Part shown: positions 55,401 to 62,800 of the stretch, piece by piece
Numbering within the stretch: the first letter of the stretch is position 1
How the letters are laid out: every line of letters begins with the position of its first letter
Assembly: GCA_040954595.2 (NCBI GenBank)
Contig: CM082576.2
Location: 8,494,001-8,558,000, forward strand
Source: Balanoglossus misakiensis
Taxonomy: Eukaryota > Hemichordata
Length of the DNA stretch: 64,000 bases
Direction of reading: 5' to 3'
Notes under the pieces: model-generated
The model's input: only the letters and a program-made list of their open reading frames with translations
The model's database searches: none
What the model was told of the DNA's origin: nothing
Program-made: the position numbers and the translations under genes

Positions 55401-58400
55401 CCAAATGAAAGGAAAAAAATATTTCTCGGTAATATTAGAGCTCTCTCCACCTGTCGTTATCGGATCTACCCTCAGGGGGGAAAAGAGCGGGGCGGGTGGA
55501 CTCAAGACAGACAGACAATCAAACTTCACATTTTATTTGCCCGCATGTCACCTGTAATCTCAACTGTCAGTCGGAGCCGAGGAAAAATGGCAACGCTTGA
55601 CACACTGTAAGCGATAGTCGGTGGGGTGAATCGGGGAAAGTGGCAGAACATCGCCGATAAAGTGGACTGACACTTGTCGCGACAATCCCCAGCACAATGG
55701 CCACGTGTGGGCAGTAATGTTGTCTGGACGCAAGAGGGAAAACCAGCGACACTTTAGAGCCTTTTGCAAGGTACACATGTACGGCCTTTATAGTCGTGGA
55801 GTGGCGATGGCATTAAGCCCCGGTTAGATGGCTGGTTCTCCATTAGCATGACAAAGGCCGGGCAATTACTGGTATTTGAGATTCAATTAGCTCTCGGTGT
55901 ATTGTAACCTTTGAATGTTGTCTAAAAACCCTTTCCGTCGTGTAGAAACTACAAAAATAAAAAGCTTGATAACGCACTCCAAGAAGTACACACAATACTT
56001 AACCATCCATCCACTACTCTAAATGGAAATGGCTTTTTGATGCCGGGGTCCGCTTTGTTGTTTTTTCCCTCTGCCCTTCGAAGTCACCCCTCGCATATCT
56101 TGCGTGGTGGGGTCTTTTTCTGAAAGGCTTCGCTTGTTTTCTTAGATTAGTCTCCGTGTTGACCAAACAAGGAGGAGGTTATCTCCAGTTTCGGCTAATT
56201 TCGTTTTGTTCATCTGTGCGACACAAAACAAATTTCCCCCCACCTTTTGGAAAGAAAGTCTGCGTGCATCCTCCAGCGAAGGAGACCCCCTACCTCACCA
56301 ATAATGTAGCAGTGATTGAAAGCCAAAAAAGAGAGAAAAGTTCTTCTGTCAGGGATATTAGAACTCTAGCGAGGCTTTACATAATTGATTCCCACCGCTG
56401 ACAATTTAATTGCCTAGCTGAGACAAGACAGAAGTCAGGGGGAGAGAAAAAAAAGGAGATACGAAGGAGTAATTGATTTGCGGTCTGAATGCTGCCCTTT
56501 TAGCGAGAGAAAAGGGCGCGATAATGTGTTGCTATTTTGAAAAACAAAAGGGTTCTTCAGCTTTCCTTTTTGGCATTACAAACGTCTATACAAATCTTGT
56601 CAACATTGTTTGTAGGCATGAGATGGAGACTAGAGATCCCTAGAGATAACACATCATAGTGGTCAATTCACTGAAACATCTAGCTGTATAATGGTGACAT
56701 AACCACTGAACACACTTTGGCGATGTGATGCACCACCGGGAGTTTTACACAGCGCCCCCACCCGCCGAAGCCTGCAGGTCAATCTGAAGTCAGTTTTGTG
56801 AAGTGTGTCCGTCCGAAAGGGGAAAGCGCCCTCAAAGACCTAACAATTCTCAAACATTCAACGGCTGTTGGTAGAAACAAACATGCATTTTTAAAACAAA
56901 TAAACAGGTTTGAGCATGCTATCATGATATTAATGTTATTCAGCCGATTGGTAAGTTTCTGCCACTTATTAAAATGCAGCATTAACAGTACATTGTACAT
57001 ATATAACAGCAAGGATTATGGCGATGTTTTGCTCCAGTGAGATAAAAGAAAATGCAAAAAAGCTCTGCTGAAAATATGTCAAAATCTCACATTTTGTCTA
57101 CAATTTCAGCTTTCAATATTTTCCAATATGACATAGACATATGAGAAGTTCGTATCAACAAGCTCAGAGTTGTTACTTTCGCACAATATATTGCCCTCTT
57201 GAGTTTGCTTTTAACTATACCTTTTGTTTTTACCTTCAAGAAACTAGCCCTGCTTCTAACTGAACGTGACAGGTAAACTGACAAGAAAGTTACATTTTTA
57301 TATATTCTCAATACAATTATACCAATTTTTGGTTTTCAATAGATTTTTTCCCCTCAATGATGAAGAGGCTCTTGCAGTTCCTTTCATGCAAACTATCTGA
57401 AAATACGGTAAGGTTGTACCATACATACTCTCATAAGGCAAAATTATAATATGGATTAAGAGTTTCATTAAACCACAGACCCTCAAGGTCTACGATTGAG
57501 CTAGTCATTATAAGAAAAATGGTCCCTCAGGCCAATCTACTGTGGCAACTGCACTAAATGCATTGTTATTTTTTATGAATGTATTAGTGTGGAAACAGCC
57601 TCCTCATCAAGATGCATAGTGAAGATTGGGGTTGTTCAAATTTGAACTGACCTGGTGTATTTTAAACCTCACTACATTAGTACGCAGTGGATATATAAAA
57701 ACAGATGTCAACAATCATATACTGACAAATCAAGTACTGACGAAACCATTTTAACTTTTTTACAGCATGAGAAACATCTCAGGTTTTGTCATGTTAGAAG
57801 TAAAAATCCAGCTGTATAGTACAGCGCTCACAATCACAGCATGCTCAGAATCAGATACAGATTTCCAATTCAATCAGTGATTTCTTGCACAACACCAGAA
57901 ATTTGAGAACTCAGGCATTCTTCTATATAAGAGTCGGTGGACCATCAATGCAAGACTTTGCTTTCCCCACAAAGGATTAAACTACAAAGGAATATGCTGC
58001 AGCATGCTTTGTCTTTATCAATTATGTATATCTGATTTTTAAGTTTTAAAAAATTCTCATGTCTTTCAGATTATTAAAAAAAGATGCACTGTACGTACAT
58101 GTAATATTTTATTGATGGTGCAGATTTCCCGCCCCGGGGTATAGCGCTCTAGTTTGGTCACACAGTCTAAGTCCCATGAAATATTCATTTATCAATACAT
58201 GTACATTGCATGATCAAATACATGTAGCTGATTTTGTTCCAATTTGACCTCTGCCCTTGAAAATTTGAGATGCTTCATTTCATTTGAACCATTGTTCCTA
58301 TTGGTTAACTGATGCCATGTGACTTATTGACAATCTGATTTCGGCAGCTGGGAGATGTAAAGACTTTTTTTTTGAAAATTCCACACTACAAGATTTTAAC

Positions 58401-59828
58401 TTTTACAACTAATATCTTGATACGTATTTTACATTATCTATTTTAAATCTATGTTATAAACAAGAGACCTGTCCATAAAATTTGATGTGGGAGCATTTTT
58501 AAACAGAAACAAATGAAACGAAATTCTGGTTTTCTTTCAACGAAAAACAAACTATTCAATTGTTGGCAATATCAGACTAAATGCATTCACAGACAAGGAA
58601 GGATAACTGAGGCTAATACTGGTTGTCCGATATACATGTACTGCATTATTCAAAATACCAGGAAGTTGGACTATTGTTACATCCCTGGATTTGGAAAGGA
58701 AAGTTTGACAAAACTGAAAATACAGCAAAAAGCCCTGACATTTTGTTTGTGTGCTACAGTCACCTAGAATCTAGCTGGGTGTTCAGCGAAATGTTTCAGC
58801 TAGATTCTAGACCAGAGGCATCAGCTCAGATACGCAGGCAATAAACCAAGCCGGTTGGCACGGTAAGAAAATGACACTTTAAACTGAAATCTTTAAGACT
58901 TACGATGTCAAAAAAAACATCAGGTGACCATGACAAGGGCCACTAAGGTCAGAAACTAAAATCCGACAGCCTGGTCAGCAAAGTGTAAGACACATCGAAA
59001 GCAAAATCTGGTCTTTTCATTTCCTCCACAAAGAGGATTTCCTCCACAATCTAATATAAGCCTCTGTGTAAGAGAAGCAACATTACAAGCACCAGGATTA
59101 TACTGGATGGATGTCTTAGAATTGATTTTTTCCCCATCTATCGGTGCAAAGTCAACAACTTTTGACATGATTGCGAGTTTTTGACATATGTGTGATGTAT
59201 TTACGTCACTCTGCTGAAACACTGAGTGCCAAAGCTTTACTCTCACCCTGTTTGTAGATTAAATATGTAAATATTTCAGTGGCATAATGTTTTGTTACAA
59301 ACCATACATTATTTCTGCGTTGTTATGTCTACACTTGGTTGAGCTGCAGCAACTGATTGTCCACCGGATCAGTCCAGTACGTGAAATGAGACAGAAATAA
59401 ATAACTCCACATATACCGATTTAAATGTTAAACCAAACGCAACTGTGATGTCAATCTTTCCTGAAGTCATCTGATTCATTCCCCTCAGCATGCAGACAGC
59501 GGTAAAAACATATCTAAGTGTTGAACAGTGACTATATTGGTGGACGTTTGTGACATTCTGTACATTCTCCACAACCTGAAGCTATCGGAGAATGCCATGT
59601 AGCCCGACATGCATGAACCAATGACACACTAACTGGTAGATACGCATATAAGTTTATAACAACGTGCATACCAATCTGTCTAAACACATACACTGTGATA
59701 CATATCATGTAAAAATGCCGCTCTCACCATTTCTGGGTGCATTCCACAATCAGGTGTTGGAAGGACGCCGTGAACTGGAACTTGGCGGCCCTCTTGCCAA
59801 CCCTCTGCAGTCTCTTCCACAAGCTCAT
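19319..59828 (-). CDS. EHBP1: EHBP1, EH domain-binding protein 1: complete coding gene, 23 coding exons (whole span)
   Basis: Adaptor of endocytic recycling. In studied animals EHBP1 binds EHD proteins through NPF motifs, Rab8/Rab10-type GTPases through its C-terminal bMERB domain, actin through its CH domain and membranes through an N-terminal C2 domain. Joining the exons gives 3,672 nt, or 1,223 residues plus TAG. Seen: C2 domain about residues 10-165; eight NPF motifs between about 258 and 362; PPPKPPR at 452-458; CH domain about 529-630; charged low-complexity region about 640-826; two RARxLL helices at about 830-900; bMERB coiled coil about 1040-1195; C-terminal CILQ. All 22 introns are GT-AG and every junction keeps frame. 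Human EHBP1 has the same order and nearly the same length. The assignment rests on remembered family sequence, but the match covers both ends and every domain. Alternative isoforms are likely. Confidence 0.97.
19899..20013 (-). CDS. EHBP1: EHBP1 coding exon 22 (bMERB domain, helix 3)
   Basis: Residues 1159-1196. [20 protein letters not shown], then [17 protein letters not shown], nearly the family WQKTEAQKRREQLLLDELVALVNKRDALVRDLDAQEK. Acceptor gcccgctcag|AG, donor GAGC|gtgagt. Confidence 0.97.
21483..21556 (-). CDS. EHBP1: EHBP1 coding exon 21 (bMERB domain)
   Basis: Residues 1134-1158. [20 protein letters not shown], then MSIE, matching the family EKEHDLERRYELLNRELRAMLAIE. Acceptor gcccaacag|A, donor GAAG|gtacta. 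The first base completes Glu after exon 20, or Leu if exon 20 is skipped. Confidence 0.96.
21646..21708 (-). CDS. EHBP1: EHBP1 exon 20: probable 63-nt cassette exon within bMERB
   Basis: It encodes [20 protein letters not shown] with split codons at each end (21 codons in total). Acceptor ttatttcag|TCAG, donor GTCGA|gtaaga. The length is a multiple of three, with phase 2 on both sides, so it can be skipped cleanly. Skipping joins exon 19 to exon 21 as [15 protein letters not shown], which matches the vertebrate QLSLLEKEHDLERRY without a gap. Including it lengthens the helix by 21 residues. It is followed by an intron of only 89 bp. Real exon status is inferred from splice sites, frame and helix-like composition; no transcript is available here. 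Confidence 0.7.
22038..22131 (-). CDS. EHBP1: EHBP1 coding exon 19 (bMERB domain, helix 2)
   Basis: Residues 1082-1112. [20 protein letters not shown], then [11 protein letters not shown]. It matches the family [25 protein letters not shown], the central Rab-binding helix shared with MICAL proteins. Acceptor ccccacag|GC, donor ATATT|gtaaga, phase 2. Confidence 0.96.
22779..22899 (-). CDS. EHBP1: EHBP1 coding exon 18 (bMERB domain, helix 1)
   Basis: Residues 1042-1081. [20 protein letters not shown], then [16 protein letters not shown]. This is nearly identical in pattern to the family SQYVVGELAALENEQKQIDTRAALVEKRLRYLMD, the first helix of the bivalent Mical/EHBP Rab-binding domain. Acceptor gctccttag|GAG, donor GAAG|gtagcc. 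Confidence 0.96.
23144..23268 (-). CDS. EHBP1: EHBP1 coding exon 17 (charged linker before bMERB)
   Basis: Residues 1000-1041, highly charged: [20 protein letters not shown], then [21 protein letters not shown]. The SDSDSD run is a typical casein kinase 2 style acidic serine cluster (inference). Acceptor gctttcag|AG completes a Lys codon, donor GAG|gtaatg. Confidence 0.87.
23269..25773 (-). other. EHBP1 intron 16 (2.5 kb)
   Basis: No exon recognised. A GAGAT-type stretch (about 25140-25170) and a CAGA/CA compound microsatellite (about 25302-25336) are visible. The remainder is unique-looking sequence. Confidence 0.5.
25302..25336. repeat. (CAGA)n-(CA)n compound microsatellite
   Basis: Five tandem CAGA units merge into a CA run, in EHBP1 intron 16. 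Confidence 0.85.
25774..25870 (-). CDS. EHBP1: EHBP1 coding exon 16
   Basis: Residues 968-999. It contains [19 protein letters not shown], comparable with the family VRKTQLQSFSQYIE segment that precedes the bMERB domain. Acceptor ctttttacag|GGC, donor AAGA|gtgagt, phase 1. Intron 15 before it is only 176 bp. Confidence 0.87.
26047..26180 (-). CDS. EHBP1: EHBP1 coding exon 15 (Ser/Pro-rich linker)
   Basis: Residues 923-967. Ser/Pro-rich: it contains [16 protein letters not shown] and a run of [14 protein letters not shown]. Many Ser-Pro pairs make it a plausible target of proline-directed kinases (inference). Acceptor gatattgtag|GT completes a Gly codon, donor ACT|gtaagt. Homology is weak; phase and splice sites support it. 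An unrecognised exon in the preceding 5.5-kb intron cannot be excluded. Confidence 0.85.
26181..31709 (-). other. EHBP1 intron 14 (5.5 kb)
   Basis: It separates the two RARxLL helix exons from the Ser/Pro linker. Vertebrate EHBP1 has extra linker sequence here, so a small unrecognised phase-1 exon could be hidden, but none stood out. The CA/GT repeats near 26631-26702 and 27560-27600 and a moderately CpG-rich patch at about 30.0-31.1 kb are the visible features. A 199-codon plus-strand open frame at 29961-30560 has no family resemblance. Confidence 0.5.
31710..31857 (-). CDS. EHBP1: EHBP1 coding exon 14 (second RARxLL helix)
   Basis: Residues 874-922. [20 protein letters not shown] repeats the helix type of exon 13 and matches the family EERRRQLRERARQLIAEAR. 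The exon ends near [15 protein letters not shown]. The acceptor ccaactag|GAG is preceded by a long CT-rich tract. The donor is GAAG|gtaatg, phase 1. The next exon I find is 5.5 kb away. Confidence 0.93.
32183..32323 (-). CDS. EHBP1: EHBP1 coding exon 13 (first RARxLL helix)
   Basis: 47 codons, residues 827-873. [20 protein letters not shown] with KKDA following matches the conserved LSRQEELKERARVLLEQARRDA segment of the family, predicted to be a charged helix. A Lys/Ser-rich tail follows. Acceptor ctttgcag|AGA, donor ACG|gtaagc. Confidence 0.94.
33150..33866 (-). CDS. EHBP1: EHBP1 coding exon 12 (end of CH domain and long disordered region)
   Basis: 717 nt, 239 codons, residues 588-826, the largest exon. 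It opens with [20 protein letters not shown] and the [20 protein letters not shown] core that closes the CH domain, then [10 protein letters not shown], matching the family KSTYKVGNY. The remaining roughly 170 residues are rich in Lys, Glu, Ser and Ala with no fold I can name. Acceptor gtcgatgcag|GCC, donor AAA|gtaagc, phase 0 on both sides. Confidence 0.97.
35341..35389 (-). CDS. EHBP1: EHBP1 coding exon 11 (CH domain)
   Basis: 49 nt. It completes Ile571 and encodes [16 protein letters not shown], matching the family IDYxSLxPxDIKxNNKKA. Acceptor ctttacag|T, donor AAG|gtatta. The donor is weak after position +3 (gtatta), but frame and homology across the junction are clear. Confidence 0.94.
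35643..35821 (-). CDS. EHBP1: EHBP1 coding exon 10 (start of CH domain)
   Basis: Residues 512-570. It runs from [17 protein letters not shown] into the calponin-homology domain: [18 protein letters not shown], then [20 protein letters not shown] and QPDLI. The family has the same [42 protein letters not shown] pattern. Acceptor caccgtcag|ACC was chosen because it is phase 0 and keeps the CH frame; a nearer-looking acceptor 40 nt upstream does not. Donor AT|gtaagt. Confidence 0.95.
36263..36538 (-). CDS. EHBP1: EHBP1 coding exon 9 (Ala/Thr/Ser/Pro-rich linker)
   Basis: 92 codons, residues 420-511, phase 0 at both ends. A run of Thr and Ala codons of the ACT/GCT type is followed by PPPKPPR (452-458), a plausible SH3 ligand, then a Ser/Thr/Pro-rich stretch ending [11 protein letters not shown]. 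No conserved fold is visible. The trinucleotide-like DNA makes length polymorphism likely. Acceptor ttcccacag|TCC, donor GCG|gtatgt. The exon is supported by open frame, phase and splice sites rather than by homology. Confidence 0.85.
37174..37357 (-). CDS. EHBP1: EHBP1 coding exon 8 (eighth NPF, proline-rich linker)
   Basis: Residues 358-419. It starts KDNPFLEPD, the eighth NPF, followed by a Lys-rich [11 protein letters not shown] segment matching the family KRKAPAPP, then a Pro/Arg-rich disordered tail ending TTAATAK. Acceptor tttcacag|A after a CT-rich tract, donor AAG|gtgtgt. The alternative acceptor two bases later would place a stop in frame, which decides the boundary. Confidence 0.93.
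37358..39689 (-). other. EHBP1 intron 7 (2.3 kb)
   Basis: It lies between the two NPF-bearing exons. I see no coding exon. It contains a perfect palindromic CRE, TGACGTCA, at 39409-39416 and a C-run near 39473-39484. Confidence 0.5.
39690..40074 (-). CDS. EHBP1: EHBP1 coding exon 7 (seven NPF motifs)
   Basis: 385 nt, residues 230-357. After a basic segment it carries seven Asn-Pro-Phe motifs in acidic context (NPFGE, NPFDD, NPFEE, NPFEE, NPFEE, NPFDE, NPFDV). NPF is the canonical ligand of EH domains, so this is the EHD-docking region. Its DNA is internally repetitive because the NPF units recur. Acceptor cggttcag|AC, donor AACAA|gtaagt. Confidence 0.96.
41637..41830 (-). CDS. EHBP1: EHBP1 coding exon 6 (acidic linker after C2)
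   Basis: Residues 165-229. It begins [20 protein letters not shown], matching the family DEDMQSLASLMS with IGNLDDFEED. A strongly acidic stretch ([12 protein letters not shown]) follows. Acceptor cttgttcag|C completes a Thr codon; donor CACG|gtaaat. Confidence 0.95.
42547..42728 (-). CDS. EHBP1: EHBP1 coding exon 5 (end of C2 domain)
   Basis: Residues 105-164 plus two bases. It contains the Lys-rich KNGKKKK segment, then [13 protein letters not shown] and LLKEGFAT, matching the family [13 protein letters not shown] and LREGKAT. Acceptor cgccgcag|GTT, donor CCAC|gtgagt. The Lys cluster could face acidic lipids, as proposed for N-terminal C2 domains; that is inference. Confidence 0.95.
43148..43267 (-). 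other. 120-nt two-stage foldback in EHBP1 intron 4
   Basis: The basal arms are 43148-43178 and 43237-43267: 31 opposed positions with no bulge, of which 25 are Watson-Crick (11 outer and 8 inner contiguous). A second stem pairs 43201-43211 with 43227-43236 (one bulged base) around a 15-nt loop, and 22 nt bulge on one side. On minus-strand RNA, three further positions become G-U pairs and three stay mismatched. On plus-strand RNA only one is G-U. It is therefore better formed in the EHBP1 transcript sense. It could be a structured RNA, a miRNA-like precursor (long for one) or an old foldback element. Function unknown. Confidence 0.6.
44142..44198 (-). CDS. EHBP1: EHBP1 coding exon 4 (C2 domain)
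   Basis: 19 codons, residues 86-104, with [12 protein letters not shown] matching the family [11 protein letters not shown] strand. Acceptor gtttgcag|GAG, donor GAT|gtaagt. As a 57-nt phase-0 exon it could be skipped without a frameshift, but that would remove a core beta strand. Confidence 0.95.
45097..45192 (-). CDS. EHBP1: EHBP1 coding exon 3 (C2 domain)
   Basis: 32 codons, residues 54-85. It contains [17 protein letters not shown] and [13 protein letters not shown], the most conserved part of the EHBP1 C2 domain. Acceptor ctctttcag|GTA, donor AAG|gtaaat, phase 0 on both sides. Confidence 0.96.
45408..45465 (-). CDS. EHBP1: EHBP1 coding exon 2 (C2 domain)
   Basis: It encodes residues 34-53, [19 protein letters not shown], matching the QPDKLxVVWTRRxRRK strand of the family C2 domain. 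The acceptor is ctcaccag|G and the donor GAA|gtgagt. The first base completes Trp34. Exon 2 follows the 14.3-kb intron 1 and is only 58 nt long. Confidence 0.95.
45466..59727 (-). other. EHBP1 intron 1 (14.3 kb)
   Basis: The largest intron. I see no recognisable coding exon on either strand; the open frames are short and unlike any family I know. It contains simple repeats (a TTTA array near 47573-47594, a 16-C run at 49544-49559, a 14-G run at 53144-53157), CpG-rich patches near 47.2-47.5 and 54.66-56.5 kb, a 14-bp-stem hairpin at 58764-58810 and four of the window's TACATGTA palindromes (58.1-58.64 kb). A long first coding intron with CpG-rich patches is a plausible home for enhancers (inference). 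Confidence 0.6.
58764..58810. other. 14-bp perfect inverted repeat / hairpin in EHBP1 intron 1
   Basis: CTAGAATCTAGCTG at 58764-58777 is exactly inverted at 58797-58810, with a 19-nt spacer. Two further G-T wobbles are possible inside on the plus strand. The arms contain the near-palindrome CTAGAATCTAG. No gene association beyond lying in intron 1. Confidence 0.55.
59728..59828 (-). CDS. EHBP1: EHBP1 coding exon 1 (start codon, C2 domain start)
   Basis: It encodes residues 1-33 plus two bases of Trp34. It begins [19 protein letters not shown] and runs to IVECTQKW, the same opening as vertebrate EHBP1 ([20 protein letters not shown]). This fixes the ATG at 59828. The donor is TG|gtgaga at 59727. 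The split TGG codon is completed by the first base of exon 2, which gives the conserved KW-QP junction. Confidence 0.95.
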
Positions 59829-59873
59829 TTCAGTTGGGGGGTGGGGGACTTCACGCTAAAGGCATATCAGCTG
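59829..59873 (-). other. EHBP1: EHBP1 5' UTR part of exon 1 and its splice acceptor
   Basis: Upstream of the ATG on the minus strand is a pyrimidine tract of roughly 28 nt (complement of about 59879-59906), ending ttttgcaagcag. It gives AG acceptors with exon starts at 59873 or 59870; a weaker one lies at 59855. This implies about 27-45 nt of leader in this exon and at least one upstream non-coding exon to the right, as in vertebrate EHBP1. The first exon and promoter are not identified. Confidence 0.6.
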
Positions 59874-62800
59874 CTTGCAAAAAAAAGAGAAAGAAAAAAA
59901 AACAAGCAGAACCTGATGAGCGGCATGTCTGGAGTAGATAACCCAATGTCGGGAGTTGAACACATCACTCATGTCCGTAACCTGGCACTATTTCAACGCT
60001 AACGCACAGAACATGGACTATATAAGCTGAAATCACACATGTTAAATACACCCACATGTTGCCCGATGCATTTTAAGTATGATCATTCGAATATTTCTTC
60101 CTGGACCAGTCCATAGCTTCGAGATTATCAGTGCCAGACAGTAAAAGGCCAGCCCAGCCAAGCAAATATCAATATTATGGATTTGTACATATTTTAACAG
60201 TGACAGTTTGCATACATAGACAGTCTGTAATCTACTCTTGCACAGGGTAGGATGGATGTACTATTTGCTTTTTAAGACTGCACTCTGTTTCTGTTCGATA
60301 ATTCTAATGGTGTACATGTATACATACAAATCACTGGCAGATTTTCTTATGACATATGACCAACACCAGGAAATGCAGCTCAGTTCAGCAGTGTACATGT
60401 ACATGTATGCAACAGACTGAAGAATGGGAAAGATAAAATATATTTATTTATCCCAATCAGTTAATTTAAAAGAAGTTTAGCATAAATTAAAATAAAACTT
60501 CACACACTGACTTACCTGATGTACTACAGAACAGTTCAACTCTCATCTTTTTGATTCACTGCAACGCACTAGATCCTTCTCTTACATGTACATCCTGAAA
60601 AGAGTGTAGATATATATCCCGGTCAAAACAGGAAGAAGCAAAGTCTTACAGCTGCGACATGCGATAGTCACGACACGTCTGGAAACTGAAACTTGAAAGT
60701 CAGATTGTCAACTTTTCCTCACAAACTGCTGGCCTGGCTTCGATTAAAACCCCCTGCAGATCACAATTTATAATATGTTCAGATAATGTCCGCGGCAAAC
60801 AAAAGATTGACATTAATTACGTCATGCTGTAGGCTGAGGGGATTCCACTTGTATTAACTCATGCAGCTGTAATTTCCCCCGAGGTGGAGTGTGGTTTAGA
60901 GTCCATCGCCGCTGCAGTTAGGAGCTGAATAACAACACTCTCAAGAACCACTTTACAAGACGTGGGTGTATTTATCAAGACGGTATTTAACCTGGGAGTC
61001 ACAAACCGTCGCCATGCCGACACAGACCTGTAATGGCTCTTTTTACTGTGCACTCTTCATCTTTAAAAAAGGCCAAGTCATCTGTCTTATGGTCTTTAAA
61101 TGAATGCTTATGACCGGCTGCCCAGGGCAAACAGTGTGACCAGTGACTTCTGCACAGAGTAATCAGAGATCAAGCACCGATAGATTTCCCCTTTACCAGC
61201 ATATTTTGGCTTGACCTTCTAGCTACGAACAGTGGATGTGCACATATTGGATGAAGAATATGCAAAAGCCTGAACAATTTTCTCTGTTTACGTAACGATA
61301 GCAAGCTGACATTCATTTTATTGATGACCTTTAACCTGAATCATTTTTATAGGGATTTTTGATATAAACTTTGAGTTACCAGTACCCTTTTTTGGATGAT
61401 CCATCACCTCCTACAGCAGTGTCAATCAAAATATAAAACATGATATCAGACTAGGAGAAATTTATTAAACTGTATAGTATTCATTGAGAGCATGCATTAT
61501 TTTCCATCTCATTATAATAATTCCTATATATGATGCCAGTTGCAATAAAAAGACATGAATTATTCATGACTCATCCATTCAACACCACATTAAACACAGA
61601 GAATCAATCAATCGTGACCTCAATGCTAAATAAAACATGTCACTACAGATAACTTCACCTTAGGGAACACTTTCCATGAAATGAACGTTGCTCAAATCTT
61701 TTTTTGATTCTCTTCAAACCCGCTTGAACAAATTAACCATAATTTTTTAGTCAAGTAGTCTGATAAAATCATACTACAACTCACTACGTGTACAATATCC
61801 CATATTGTAAATGTCACATTCTTAGCCGACACACATTATTTAGGTACTTGATGTTCGTTTCAAACCTAGATACATACAACCTAACAACTACAACCGATGA
61901 GGGTGTTATTCTGATGAGAGCGCAAAATGAAAGCAAGAGAAAGTCAAACCTGGGTGATGTGCTCCACACGCACAAAGTCAGCGTATCACTTCCAATTACA
62001 TCACAGTGACTGAAAAGCATGTCATATATTTTCAGATATTTCAACAATGTGGCATTGTAGTTTCTGACCTTGCTTTCTTTAACTTCAAATACTTTATGCA
62101 TGCCATGTATCGGCCACTGTCCCTGGAGTGAATCTCCAAGGTCTGATCAATGCATCCAGATTCTGGAATCCTTCAGACCCATCACTTGTGACCTTTAAAT
62201 TTAAAATGGCCAACTTCACGATGAAAATTTGAAATAATGAACAGTGTGCTGCGGACTTGAAGTCACGAAGTCATGTGATGATATCAGTACAAAACAAACC
62301 TGATCATTCCCATAACCTTCAAATAACTGCCTACATCATGTGTGTACATGAAATGTTTGTGTGTATGTAAGACTGCCCTCCCAAACAAAAGCACAGCGCA
62401 AATTTCCTCAACTGTAGAGCAAGGCCTGGGACCTTGACGAGTAGAAAGCCAGTTCCTCCTATCCTCCCTCTCTGTGGCCGAGCTCTGTCAAGTCAGGGAC
62501 ACAGCACCAACTTCTTCTACACATGCACACAAAAATACTGACAGACCTACCGCCAAGAGAATTTTTGTCACCAGTGTATCAACAGCAAGTCATTCATATT
62601 TCGAGCGCTTGAGTCATATTTCTGCTGATGTGCCCAATGATTACACATTTGGAATGTTCACATATTTGCCCAATAACAATATCCTGCTAAATGACCCTTC
62701 CTAAAATGTGTGATATAAGTTGTTGAATGACTTAAAACACAGTTTATACGAACTGTTCCTCTTTAATTTTGATCACAACCAAACCCTGGGATTGTTAAAA

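Noticed and set aside
59019-59049. 13-bp direct repeat ATTTCCTCCACAA with 18-bp period
   Set aside because: Only two copies; an ordinary small tandem duplication in an intron.
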